A DNA stretch of 34,688 bases. Source: an uncultured Blautia sp. Its GTDB lineage: Bacteria > Bacillota > Clostridia > Lachnospirales > Lachnospiraceae. This document shows positions 1 through 8,692 of this stretch, in pieces (the first letter of the stretch is position 1; every line of letters begins with the position of its first letter). The translations under genes and the position numbers were made by a program. The notes beneath the pieces were generated by a model. It searched no databases and was not told the DNA's origin. It saw nothing but the letters and a program-made list of their open reading frames with translations. The stretch is from contig CATXEA010000031.1 of the NCBI GenBank assembly GCA_958367245.1, positions 1 to 34,688 of the forward strand. The letters run 5' to 3'.

Positions 1-1
1 C

Positions 2-67
2 ATCCGCTATGGTATTGCCTTTTATAAGAAGAACTGCTGTATAAAAAAAGAAGAAATGATCTTGTAA
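2..67 (+). CDS. C-terminal end of an AAA-ATPase/PD-(D/E)XK nuclease-like protein (partial)
   Basis: The open frame enters from the left edge and ends at TAA 65-67. The 21 visible residues start IRYGIAFYKKNC and finish KKEEMIL. A 'YGIAF.KK.C.V' ending is typical of the DUF1703/PDDEXK_9 proteins that are abundant in gut Clostridia and Bacteroidetes; these combine an N-terminal AAA-ATPase-like domain with a C-terminal nuclease-fold domain. Only the tail is present, so the assignment rests on one short motif and on the clean stop followed by a hairpin terminator at 91-143. Confidence 0.45.
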   Translation: MRYGIAFYKKNCCIKKEEMIL

Positions 68-90
68 TGTTTCACTTGTAAAAAATCAGA

Positions 91-143
91 AAATCTCCCA
101 AAGAACATCAGGGATTAAAAACCTTGATTTCTATGGGAGATTT
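91..143. terminator. Hairpin terminator between convergent genes
   Basis: The arms AAATCTCCCA (91-100) and TGGGAGATTT (134-143) are perfectly complementary, and an inner helix ATCAGGG/CCTTGAT extends the stem. T-rich sequence follows on both strands. It lies just after the stop of the rightward partial gene and overlaps the end of the leftward broken gene, so it probably serves both directions. Confidence 0.6.
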
Positions 144-349
144 CTTGTATTGAAACAATAATATTCAAATATTTTTTTATTCCAATTCGGACATCTAAAC
201 ACATCGTTTCCGTTATATTCCTCTTCATTTAAACATTTCTTGACATATATATCATAACAATTGGGACACAGGTTATAATCACATTCAGGATAACGTTAAA
301 TATCATCTGGGGTGTAGCTTTTTTCGCATGCGTGGTATTCTATCATCAT
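131..349 (-). pseudogene. Small cysteine-rich (zinc-ribbon-like) protein interrupted by an in-frame stop
   Basis: ATG at 349-347 follows a good ribosome site (CAGGAG, 7 nt upstream). The frame reads MMIEYHACEKSYTPDDI, then TAA at 298-296, and continues open for another 54 codons to TAG at 131. The downstream part contains a CPNC pair and other cysteines (RYPECDYNLCPNC, later FRCPNW), resembling a small zinc-binding protein of about 72 residues. The good ribosome site and the cysteine spacing on both sides of the stop suggest one gene broken by a single nonsense change, or a sequencing error. The family was not identified. Confidence 0.45.
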
Positions 350-369
350 AATCTCCTGTTTAATGAAAA

Positions 370-400
370 GCGCCCCGGCGGGGAGCCGGAGCACTTTTTT
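370..400. terminator. Strong GC-rich terminator downstream of the 1294-residue secreted protein gene
   Basis: The ten-base arms GCGCCCCGGC (370-379) and GCCGGAGCAC (385-394) pair fully, allowing G-U, around a five-base loop. CTTTTTT follows on the + strand and GCTTTT on the - strand, so it can work in both directions. It sits about 90 bases past the stop of the leftward gene. Confidence 0.8.
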
Positions 401-487
401 AGGAATCTTATAAATCACCCAAAATGGATTATTTCATTTTTAACATATCCAAGACGGACTGTTTAACGGGTTAATCAATCTTTTGGA

Positions 488-3400
488 TTATTTAACTGTT
501 ACTCTCTTTACATTTGACCATGGGCTGAATACTTTCTTGCCATCTTCAGATGTTCTGTTGAATGCGTGGAGACCTGCATAGTAGGTTCCTTTCTTCACGT
601 TCTTGAAGGTAGCTGTTACAGTATTGCCTTTGATGTTCTTCTTAACAAGTGTGCCATACTCTACCGGACGTTTTTCGCCTGCTACAGTTGCAACCTTGCT
701 TCCGAGAACTACATCGTAGCCATCTGCGTTAGAAGATTTTGTATATTTAACTGTTACTGTATTACCTTTAACACTAACGCTTGTTACAACAGGCTGAGAT
801 GGTGTAATTGCAGATACAGAGAACGGATAAGCATTTGACCACTCGCTAAATACCTTTTTACCATTTTCATCACGTGTCCAAGCATGGCAATATGCATAGT
901 ACATATCCTGCTGTGTATAAGTAAAGGTTGTGTTTGTATTCAGTACGTTTTTGTTTACTTTATCGTAATCTTTGTTATTGATGCAATCTTTGTCTGTGGA
1001 AATTACGTAGTCGTATCCTACCGCACCTTCTACTTCACCAGAAAGCACTACAGTTGCTTTATTACCAACAACATTTACTTTTTCAATAATTGGAGCACCA
1101 ACAATTTCTTGGATATCTTCTACAGTTACTTTCTGGCTACCTGTATAGTTCTTGCTGTCTGCTTTTGCAGATACAGTTACTGTGCCATCAGTATTCTCTT
1201 TGACATCATACTCTTTCTCAGGAACGATAACATTTTCATTGTATACAGTTACCTTAAGAGTTTCTCCTGTTTTCTGAGCAGTAATCTTGGTATTTGCAAC
1301 ATCTTTTTTAACAATCTTCCAGGTTACAGTAACAGTACCATCTGTTCTGTTCCACTTAAATGCACCATTCCAATGATTAGCATATGCTGCATTAAACTTA
1401 TAACCACCTTTTAATTTCAGAGTTGCTGTTAAAACTTTATTAGTCGGAGTAACATTTACTGTGTCACCAGATGTAACAAATTCATAATCTGTGCCTTCTA
1501 CTAATGTCTTACTTCCAACTTTGATTGTTAAGTTAGGAGTTGTTGCAAGACCACCAGCATACTCTGTATCTTTTAATGTCATATTACGCTGATCTACGGT
1601 TACACCTTCGATTTTGAACTCTTCTTTTGCAGTATAAGCAACTTCACTTCCATCGAATTTAGTATTAGAATTTCCAGCGTAGTTGCCGATACCTGTTACA
1701 TAAATAGCTGCATTTGGTCCAGTAATATTGTTGAAGTATTTAATTTCATAATCTTTACCTTCAACCAGTTTCATATTATTGTATTCTGCATTACTTGGAA
1801 CAAATTTAACGTCTTTAAATGTCTTTTCTGTTCCGTCGTACGCAAATGTGTACTCGCTGTTAAAATCAATACTGTTTCCATTTTCATCAAATGCATAGAA
1901 TTTACCAGCTAATTCAGCGCTTGTTAATTCTTTCGGAAGGATATTGAATTTAACTTCTAATTTCTCACCGTTAAAGTTTTTATTAGATTTTACTGGAACA
2001 AGTGTCACTGTAGCTTCACCAGCATCTACATTGTTATAAGAAGATGTAGGATATGTGATTGCAAAATCATCCTTGCTTAATTCTACACCATTTAATGTGA
2101 TTTTGAAATTTGCAGAAGTCGGTTTTACCTGAGCACCTGTATAGGTAAATGCAGCTTTCTCAGTAGCTGTAGCAACTTTTGCTTCTGCCTTAACATCTGC
2201 AAGGTTTGCTTTGTTGATTACATACTTAACTGTTTTAGTTCCAGAGTAGTCACCTTTACCTACAACTGTTACAGTAGCATCGCCAGCTTTTACACTGTTG
2301 GAATCTGTTCTTACTTCATAATCTCTGTCTGGAGCAAGTTCAACACCATCAACAGTAACTTTTAATGTTGGAATAACCGCTTTTCCTGTATATGTGTAAG
2401 GACCACCTACTACCTCAACTTTTACATTTTCATCTGCAAGATTTTTGTTACTAATTGTTGTTGCAAAAGCTTTTATAACTCCATTATCACTAACTTTAAA
2501 GTTTTTATTTGAAATCTCATTGTTAGTTAATATTGTAGTAATTTTTCCACCTACAGCTAATTTATCTGCTGTGTATGTAAGAGTATAAGCATCTGTTGGA
2601 ACATCAATCTGAGCATCTTTACCATCAATTTTGGTAGTAGCTTTTACAGTAACCTTTCCATCCATGTACTCATCTGGTGTTACAAGGCTTCCATCATACT
2701 GAACTGTTTTTGGTACAGTAATATCAGCATCTTTGATTTCAGCTGGGTTAATATCGAATACACCAAGCTTAACTCTACCGCTGTAATCGCCAATACCAAC
2801 AATGTACATATAGACACGCTCTTTAGAAACTGTACCTGCATTAGTGTTATCATTTACATATTCGATTTTATAATCTACTTCAGGTTTTAATTCTACAGAT
2901 TTGTCACCTGATCCAAGCTGAACATTTGTTACCTTTCTAGTAATCTCTTTACCTGTATAAGTTACATCAGCAAGTTCAGCAAATGTATCCAGCGCATGAT
3001 TAGGCCAAGCAACATCATCAATTTTCAGGTTAAGTTCACTTTCAACAATCTCATTCAGTGTTAATCTAATTGTAGCAGTTGTATTTCCAATAACGTTTTT
3101 ATTGTCACCTGTGATAACTACATCTACAGATGTTGCATTATCTGCTGGTTTAGCTACTGCATAAGTAATAGCACCCTGAAGCGCAGAAGTAACTTCTTTA
3201 TCACCTAAATAGAAGTGAATTGCTTTTTTTGCTTTGTTTTCATCAAAATTACTTCTTCTAAGGCTATCAACAACGATACGGAAATCAGACATGTTATTAG
3301 CAGTAAGTTTTACTGTTTCTTTTGTATTTTTTGTAACATCACTATTAGTAAAATAGTTTCTGTTAAATGCTTTATCTGTTGCTAAAGATGCATCATTAAA

Positions 3401-4372
3401 TGTAACTGTCAACACTTTCTCATCTCCTGCGTTAGTTAACTGAGAAGATGTTACAGTATACGTAGAAATAGGATAAACATCTCCTGTTTCTGTATTTTTT
3501 ACAGTTACCATTTCAGAAGAAATAGAATTTCTCTCAGCATAAGCTACAACATTCTTGTTAAGAGTTAATTCTAAATCTTCTGCATCAATGGCACGTTTAG
3601 CAATTCTAATACCGGTTTTCTTAATAGCACCGGTATAACCTGTTTTATCTACAGTTGCAATCAGTGTAATATGATCTTTTCCATTATCTGCATTTACGAG
3701 ATCTTTTCCTTCATAGGAATATTTAAAATCACCATATGTTAAATCAGTAGCATCGCCTGCAAATGTGAATCCTTTAATCTGATCATCAGTAAAAGAAACC
3801 TGTTTTCCAGTATATGTTAAGAATTCATCACCAAGATCCATAGTTCCTGCACTAATATCTACACTTTTAATCTCTACAGGACCAATTACTGTAGTAAATC
3901 CATTATCTGCGTTGATATTAATAGATAACTGATGACCTGCATCTTCTGGTTTAAGATCTAATTTACGATTATTTAATTCTGTTAAGCTAACAGCTGTTCC
4001 AGAATATGATGTATTACCGTGGTCAACAATCTCTTTTCCATCAATGCGGAATTCATAGTTAAACTTAGTAACTTTATTTCCGTCAGCATCTTCTAAAGAA
4101 CCACTAAAGGATAAATCATTTGACTTCCAGTCAGACAGTGTCATTTTCACATCAGTTGCTTCTGTGTCTGCAGCAACTTCTTCCTCAACAACCGGAGCTT
4201 CGTCAACAACTTCTACTGGTGCTTCTACTTCAGATGTAAACGCTGCGTCTGTTCCATCAGTAAACTCAGCAGCCCATACCGGCACATTAGAAGTAGCCAG
4301 CATTGCAACAGCAAGAGAAATGCTCAGCGTTTTCTTCGCCATGCCCTTCTTTGTGTTTTTAATTTTCGTCAT
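488..4372 (-). CDS. Large secreted repeat protein with 'YTGK' Ig-like modules and FN3-like C-terminal domains
   Basis: 1294 residues. The N-terminus has a basic stretch then a hydrophobic core ending near VPVWAA (residue ~35), a Sec signal peptide. An acidic E/V/A-rich linker follows (about 36-75). The middle consists of recurring modules built around Y-T-G-K/A with the later pattern 'D-Y-x(4)-N-N-x-A-G ... G-x-G-x-Y-x-G', as in YTGKAVIPTLKV and YTGAQVKPTSAN; these resemble Ig-like beta-sandwich repeats of Clostridial surface proteins. Two FN3-like domains occupy about 1095-1294 and end in VKRVTVK. I see no LPXTG, SLH or choline-binding region, so attachment to the cell is unclear. The ATG at 4372 has a GGAAAGGGGAAC ribosome site. 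A consensus promoter lies 80 bases upstream and a strong terminator follows, so it is probably monocistronic. Adhesion or polymer binding is inference only. Confidence 0.85.
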   Translation of the reverse strand: MTKIKNTKKGMAKKTLSISLAVAMLATSNVPVWAAEFTDGTDAAFTSEVEAPVEVVDEAPVVEEEVAADTEATDVKMTLSDWKSNDLSFSGSLEDADGNKVTKFNYEFRIDGKEIVDHGNTSYSGTAVSLTELNNRKLDLKPEDAGHQLSININADNGFTTVIGPVEIKSVDISAGTMDLGDEFLTYTGKQVSFTDDQIKGFTFAGDATDLTYGDFKYSYEGKDLVNADNGKDHITLIATVDKTGYTGAIKKTGIRIAKRAIDAEDLELTLNKNVVAYAERNSISSEMVTVKNTETGDVYPISTYTVTSSQLTNAGDEKVLTVTFNDASLATDKAFNRNYFTNSDVTKNTKETVKLTANNMSDFRIVVDSLRRSNFDENKAKKAIHFYLGDKEVTSALQGAITYAVAKPADNATSVDVVITGDNKNVIGNTTATIRLTLNEIVESELNLKIDDVAWPNHALDTFAELADVTYTGKEITRKVTNVQLGSGDKSVELKPEVDYKIEYVNDNTNAGTVSKERVYMYIVGIGDYSGRVKLGVFDINPAEIKDADITVPKTVQYDGSLVTPDEYMDGKVTVKATTKIDGKDAQIDVPTDAYTLTYTADKLAVGGKITTILTNNEISNKNFKVSDNGVIKAFATTISNKNLADENVKVEVVGGPYTYTGKAVIPTLKVTVDGVELAPDRDYEVRTDSNSVKAGDATVTVVGKGDYSGTKTVKYVINKANLADVKAEAKVATATEKAAFTYTGAQVKPTSANFKITLNGVELSKDDFAITYPTSSYNNVDAGEATVTLVPVKSNKNFNGEKLEVKFNILPKELTSAELAGKFYAFDENGNSIDFNSEYTFAYDGTEKTFKDVKFVPSNAEYNNMKLVEGKDYEIKYFNNITGPNAAIYVTGIGNYAGNSNTKFDGSEVAYTAKEEFKIEGVTVDQRNMTLKDTEYAGGLATTPNLTIKVGSKTLVEGTDYEFVTSGDTVNVTPTNKVLTATLKLKGGYKFNAAYANHWNGAFKWNRTDGTVTVTWKIVKKDVANTKITAQKTGETLKVTVYNENVIVPEKEYDVKENTDGTVTVSAKADSKNYTGSQKVTVEDIQEIVGAPIIEKVNVVGNKATVVLSGEVEGAVGYDYVISTDKDCINNKDYDKVNKNVLNTNTTFTYTQQDMYYAYCHAWTRDENGKKVFSEWSNAYPFSVSAITPSQPVVTSVSVKGNTVTVKYTKSSNADGYDVVLGSKVATVAGEKRPVEYGTLVKKNIKGNTVTATFKNVKKGTYYAGLHAFNRTSEDGKKVFSPWSNVKRVTVK

Positions 4373-4450
4373 GTTATAGTTCCCCTTTCCTTAATATAAC
4401 TATTTCTTTTTTGGGTAAAGATTCCTAGACATAATCTGTCTGTTACGATT

Positions 4451-4479
4451 AATATAGTGCTTTCAACGCCTTTTGTCAA
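4451..4479 (-). promoter_or_regulatory. Sigma-A promoter of the 1294-residue secreted protein gene
   Basis: On the minus strand, TTGACA (4479-4474) and TATATT (4456-4451) are separated by exactly 17 bases. The start codon lies about 80 bases downstream. Confidence 0.75.
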
Positions 4480-4711
4480 GGGTAATCCTTAAATTTTTTA
4501 CGAATTTTTTAAATTTCACAAACTGTAAAAGCATTTGATTTCCTTTGTTTTCCAACGGTCAAATCAATAAATTGTAACAATTCGAGGTTGTATTAATATG
4601 AGACACAATATCATGTATTTATAAAGAAAATTTTACGTTTGCGACTCTGACTGTAATTACTTTTGAAGTAACCTTATAAGAAGATTTAAAATGGACTATT
4701 CTCCTCAAAGA

Positions 4712-4738
4712 AAGCAGGGACTTTTTCTGTCCCCACTT
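4712..4738 (-). terminator. Probable terminator of the Rpn-like gene
   Basis: On the minus strand GGGAC and GTCCC pair around AGAAAAA, flanked by AAAG/CTTT which extends the stem past a small internal loop. TTTCTTT follows. It sits about 20-45 bases past the stop of the leftward gene. The rest of 4480-4711 shows no gene. Confidence 0.5.
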
Positions 4739-4756
4739 TCAAGAATACTTTTCTAA

Positions 4757-5659
4757 CTATTTTTCTTCTCCCTGTATTTTTTCAAGTTCTTCCATATTCA
4801 GTCCGGTCAGACAGGATATTTTCTCCAGAGAAAGTTCCCCGTCCTCCAGCATTGCCCGCGCTATTCGATAGCTTTGTTTTTCTTCCCCAAGTTCTATCCC
4901 TTGCTGAATTAACCGTTCTGATGGTAATTCTAATACACGACCTCCCATAATTTCACCTACCCCTTTCCTTATCGTTTCTGTTTTACGAAAAATATAATCT
5001 GCAATGCGGATAATCAGATCAATCAGATCCCGATAGATCTCCTCTCTCCCTTGGTTCAACAAACTTTCTTCCAGACACTTTTCAATCCCGCGATATTCCT
5101 CTAATAGTTTTTCCAGTTCTTCTGTGCTCTCCTCCAGTTTTTTTAACTGTTTTTCGTACCGGATTACATAAAACGGGAGCAGGAAGAGCAGATTCTTCTG
5201 AAAGATTTCATTTCGGGTATATTCTTCTGCCCGGATGACCGGTACCCGATACTCCACAATCCTTCCGTCAGGCATCAGGATTTCCATCTCCAGTTCCTCT
5301 GCTCCGCTCTTCCCACGGAGATATAATACGCAGGAATGGGGGAATATTATACGAAATCTCCCATTTTCTCTGCTTGCATTTTCCAGTGCAATGGCAAAGT
5401 CATATTCTATCATTCGTATTACCATCCACGTATCTTTGGTGCTCTGGCATTCCAAGTGGTATATCCTGTTTCCAATGAACAGATGGGAGTCTGTAATAAT
5501 TTCCCCGTTTTTTGTCTCATGCTCGTTTCTCTTTTGGATAATCTCGGTATCTTCCGGATAACAGGTTCCAAAAACTTCATTAATCAGCGGAATCACCAGT
5601 CTCGGCATCTTTTCCAGCATCGTTCGAAAAACATCGTCAAATATAGTGTTATTGCTCAA
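4757..5659 (-). CDS. Rpn family / PD-(D/E)XK nuclease-like 'putative transposase' protein
   Basis: 300 residues. The N-terminal half has the layout of Rpn/YhgA-like proteins: FDDVFRTMLEKMPRL at the start, then TDSHLFIGN with D57 and the beta-strand YHLECQS with E70 and Q72, matching the D...ExQ core of PD-(D/E)XK nuclease folds. The C-terminal third is helical and charged, ending in a short helix-turn-helix-like stretch (SLEKISCLTGLNMEELEKI). Rpn proteins promote recombination and some cut DNA; related proteins are often annotated as transposases without being mobile. The start is TTG at 5659, chosen because AGGAAAGGAGC lies at the right distance and no better ATG is present. Monocistronic. 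Its activity is not shown by the sequence. Confidence 0.7.
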   Translation of the reverse strand: MSNNTIFDDVFRTMLEKMPRLVIPLINEVFGTCYPEDTEIIQKRNEHETKNGEIITDSHLFIGNRIYHLECQSTKDTWMVIRMIEYDFAIALENASRENGRFRIIFPHSCVLYLRGKSGAEELEMEILMPDGRIVEYRVPVIRAEEYTRNEIFQKNLLFLLPFYVIRYEKQLKKLEESTEELEKLLEEYRGIEKCLEESLLNQGREEIYRDLIDLIIRIADYIFRKTETIRKGVGEIMGGRVLELPSERLIQQGIELGEEKQSYRIARAMLEDGELSLEKISCLTGLNMEELEKIQGEEK

Positions 5660-6108
5660 GAGGAAGCTCCTTTCCTACAGTTATGTATTGTCATCTTCTG
5701 TATTTCAGGACTGGCTTACAATTCCCGGCATGGAATTCAAGTCAATATTTACTAACATTATTTTTCTTTGAATCCCTGTGCATTATAAAGGTTTTCCTCG
5801 TAATGTATTCTCTGTTTCTGGCTGTCAAAGGCTGCAGAAACCTTTCTCTTTTGTAAGTGACATTTCTTCTGTTCACTCACCTTCTTTTCTTTTTTATAAT
5901 TTGATTTTATCAAAATTTCTATCAAACATCCAGAAAAATCACGCGTTATCACCAGAAATTTTTATAAATTTTCATTCCCGCTCCCCAATAGAAAAACGAA
6001 CTTTCCCAGCGTCTTATTTCAGAAAAACAAACTCCGGGCAGGGCGGTACCCAAAAAAGAATTTCCTATTATATTGTACTTTTATAAGAACACAAATATTT
6101 TTCCAAAA
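5660..6108. other. Intergenic stretch without a supportable gene
   Basis: About 450 bases lie between the Rpn-like gene and the glgP terminator. An open frame at 5758-5952 on the minus strand starts with GTG without a ribosome site and has no recognisable content. The sequence holds AT-rich palindromic bits (for example TTTGATAAAATCAAA) and an AATTCC/GGAATT inverted repeat near 5720-5745, possibly regulatory for the Rpn-like gene. Nothing else stands out. Confidence 0.4.
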
Positions 6109-6139
6109 AAATCGGCTCCGCATTTACGGAACCGATTTT
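6109..6139 (-). terminator. Rho-independent terminator of glgP
   Basis: On the minus strand AATCGGTTCCG and CGGAGCCGATT pair with one G-U, around a short TAAATG loop, followed by TTTTTT. It lies 7 bases after the glgP stop codon. Confidence 0.85.
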
Positions 6140-6145
6140 ATCAAT

Positions 6146-8608
6146 TTATTTTTTACGTACAGTTACTTTGTCCAGATGCCAGATATCGTCTACGTATTCC
6201 TGAATAGTTCTGTCAGAGGTGAATTTACCGCTGCATGCTGTATTCAGGAGCGCTTTCTTAGCCCAGCCCTTTTCATCTCTGTATGCAGCTTCTACGCGCT
6301 TCTGAGCCTCTGCGTAGCTTCTGAAGTCTGCAAGGATGAAATACTGGTCTGCTCTGTCGCAGTTCTTTGTATTGAGTAAGGAATCGTACAGATCGCGGAA
6401 CAGCTCTGTATCGTTGGAGAAGGTTCCATTGATAAGCTGCATCAGTACCTGACGGATTTCTGTATCTGTATTGTAGATCACGTTTGGATCATAGCCGCCG
6501 TTGTTTTCGTAGTTGATTACTTCGTCTGAGCTTAAACCGAAGATAAATGCGTTTTCTGCGCCTACTTCTTCTACGATTTCTACGTTAGCGCCGTCCATAG
6601 TTCCCAGTGTAGGAGCTCCGTTAAGCATAAACTTCATGTTACCTGTACCGGATGCTTCCTTACTTGCTGTGGAAATCTGCTCGGAAACGTCTGCTGCCGC
6701 GAAAATCATCTCAGCGTTGGATACACGGTAGTTTTCGATGAATACAACTTTCAGCTTGCCGCCGATGGAAGCATCGTTGTTTACTACATCTGCTACGGAG
6801 TTAATCAGTTTGATGATTTTCTTTGCACGATGATAACCTGCAGATGCTTTCGCGCCGAAAATAAATGTTCTTGGGTAGAATTCCATTTCCGGATGCATCT
6901 TAATCTGATTGTACAGATAAATTACATGCAGAATATTCAGTAACTGACGTTTGTACTCATGGAGTCTCTTAACCTGTACGTCAAAGATAGAACGCGGATT
7001 TACCTCTACTCCATTGTGCTCAAGAATATATTTAGCCAGACGTACTTTATTCTGGTATTTGATATTCATAAACTCCTGAAGAGCTTTTTCATCGTCTGCA
7101 TATACAGCCAGTTTCTTTAACTGCGGCAGGTCTGTGATCCAGTCAGCGCCGATATGGTCTGTAATCCAGTTAGCAAGAAGCTGATTTCCGTGAAGAAGGA
7201 ATCTTCTCTGTGTGATACCGTTTGTCTTATTGTTGAATTTCTCAGGCATCATCTGGTAGAAATCTTTCAGCTCCTGATTTTTCAGAATTTCTGTATGAAG
7301 TCTTGCAACACCATTTACAGAGAAGCCTGCAACGATTGCAAGGTGAGCCATTTTAACCTGACCATCATAAATGATAGCCATTTTTCTGATCTTCTCGTAA
7401 TCTCCAGGATATTTTGCCTGAACTTCAATGATGAAGCGGCGGTTGATTTCCTCGATAATCTGATATACACGCGGAAGAAGTCTGGAGAACAGCTCGATCG
7501 GCCATTTCTCAAGAGCCTCGGACATAATTGTGTGGTTTGTATAGGCAACACATTTTGTTGTGATTTCCCATGCTTTATCCCAGCCAAGACCTTCTTCGTC
7601 CATGAGGATTCTCATTAACTCTGCTACTGCTACAGTCGGATGAGTATCGTTCATCTGGAAAACAACTTTTTCGTAAAGTTTTGTGATATCGTCATGTTTC
7701 TTTTTATATTTTTCGATAGCTGCCTGTAAGCTTGCAGAAACGAAGAAATACTGCTGTTTCAGACGAAGCTCTTTACCTGCATAGTGATTATCGTTCGGAT
7801 AAAGTACCTCTACGATATTACGCGCAAGGTTCTCCTGCTCAACTGCTTTTTTGTAATCGCCTTTGTCAAAAGAATCGAGCGCGAAGTCTACGATTGGCTC
7901 TGCATCCCAGATACGGAGTGTATTTACGACATCGTTGTCATAACCTACGATCGGCATATCATAAGGAATTGCTTTTACAGCCTGATATCCTTCATGGATA
8001 AATTTATTCTCGCCTTTTTCATGGTCATATTCTACTCTTACATATCCGCCGAAATGAACCTCTTTCGCATATTCCGGACGACGTAATTCGAACGGATATC
8101 CGTCTTTGAGCCAGTTATCCGGTACTTCAAGCTGGAAACCGTCTTTGATTTCCTGTTTAAACATACCATAACGGTAACGGATTCCACAGCCGTATGCGCT
8201 GTAGTTTAATGTTGCGAGAGAATCAAGGAAGCAGGCTGCAAGTCTTCCAAGACCGCCGTTTCCAAGCGCCGGATCCGGCTCCTGGTCTTCCAGACAGTTA
8301 ATGTCAAGACCTAACTCTGTAAGCGCTTCTCTTACCTCGTCATATGCGCAGAGGTTAATCAGGTTATTTCCCAGCGCACGTCCCATTAAGAACTCCATAG
8401 ACATATAGTAAACAGTTTTTGGATCCTGCTCTTCATATGCGTTCTGGGTTTCCAGCCAATTGTCAATGATAACGTCTTTTACTGTATAGCTTACTGCCTG
8501 AAAAATCTGCTCCTGTGTAGCTTCATCCAGGGTTTTGCGATAAAGATATTTTACGTTATCTTTAACACTCTGTTTAAATGCTTCTTTCTTAAACTGACTG
8601 CTAATCAT
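6146..8608 (-). CDS. glgP: Glycogen/starch (maltodextrin) phosphorylase
   Basis: 820 residues, the usual length for bacterial alpha-glucan phosphorylases (GT35). It releases glucose-1-phosphate from alpha-1,4-glucans using pyridoxal phosphate in the cytoplasm. The PLP motif EASGTGNMKFMLNGA places the cofactor lysine at K659. Other family hallmarks are LGNGGLGRLAACFLDS near residue 117, QMNDTHPTVAVAELMR near 318 and FIFGAKASAGYHRAK. The ATG has an ACAGGAGGAAT ribosome site. It lies 84 bases downstream of ileS on the same strand with no clear terminator between them, so some read-through from ileS is possible, although the functions are unrelated. It is followed directly by a strong terminator. 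No other glycogen gene is present in the window, so a role in glycogen turnover versus dextrin use cannot be told apart. Confidence 0.97.
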   Translation of the reverse strand: MISSQFKKEAFKQSVKDNVKYLYRKTLDEATQEQIFQAVSYTVKDVIIDNWLETQNAYEEQDPKTVYYMSMEFLMGRALGNNLINLCAYDEVREALTELGLDINCLEDQEPDPALGNGGLGRLAACFLDSLATLNYSAYGCGIRYRYGMFKQEIKDGFQLEVPDNWLKDGYPFELRRPEYAKEVHFGGYVRVEYDHEKGENKFIHEGYQAVKAIPYDMPIVGYDNDVVNTLRIWDAEPIVDFALDSFDKGDYKKAVEQENLARNIVEVLYPNDNHYAGKELRLKQQYFFVSASLQAAIEKYKKKHDDITKLYEKVVFQMNDTHPTVAVAELMRILMDEEGLGWDKAWEITTKCVAYTNHTIMSEALEKWPIELFSRLLPRVYQIIEEINRRFIIEVQAKYPGDYEKIRKMAIIYDGQVKMAHLAIVAGFSVNGVARLHTEILKNQELKDFYQMMPEKFNNKTNGITQRRFLLHGNQLLANWITDHIGADWITDLPQLKKLAVYADDEKALQEFMNIKYQNKVRLAKYILEHNGVEVNPRSIFDVQVKRLHEYKRQLLNILHVIYLYNQIKMHPEMEFYPRTFIFGAKASAGYHRAKKIIKLINSVADVVNNDASIGGKLKVVFIENYRVSNAEMIFAAADVSEQISTASKEASGTGNMKFMLNGAPTLGTMDGANVEIVEEVGAENAFIFGLSSDEVINYENNGGYDPNVIYNTDTEIRQVLMQLINGTFSNDTELFRDLYDSLLNTKNCDRADQYFILADFRSYAEAQKRVEAAYRDEKGWAKKALLNTACSGKFTSDRTIQEYVDDIWHLDKVTVRKK

Positions 8609-8692
8609 GTCATTCCTCCTGTTGCAGGATTCCGCTTAAGGATTAAACAATAACCGTTCTCCAAAAGCGGAGCCCCCTCATAGTAATTTGAT

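Noticed and set aside
566..1414. Plus-strand frames antisense to the 1294-residue secreted protein
   Set aside because: Cysteine/tyrosine-rich translations without ribosome sites, typical antisense shadows of a Thr/Val/Lys-rich repeat gene.
4757..5659. Calling the Rpn-like gene a transposon
   Set aside because: No terminal inverted repeats or target duplication were seen around it, and the family is commonly a stand-alone nuclease-like gene despite the transposase label.
5758..5952. 64-codon minus-strand frame between the Rpn-like gene and glgP
   Set aside because: GTG start without a ribosome site, no recognisable protein content, and low-complexity lysine-rich sequence.
8609..8692. Terminator between ileS and glgP
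   Set aside because: Only a four-pair CTCC/GGAG stem without a T-run was found, too weak to call.
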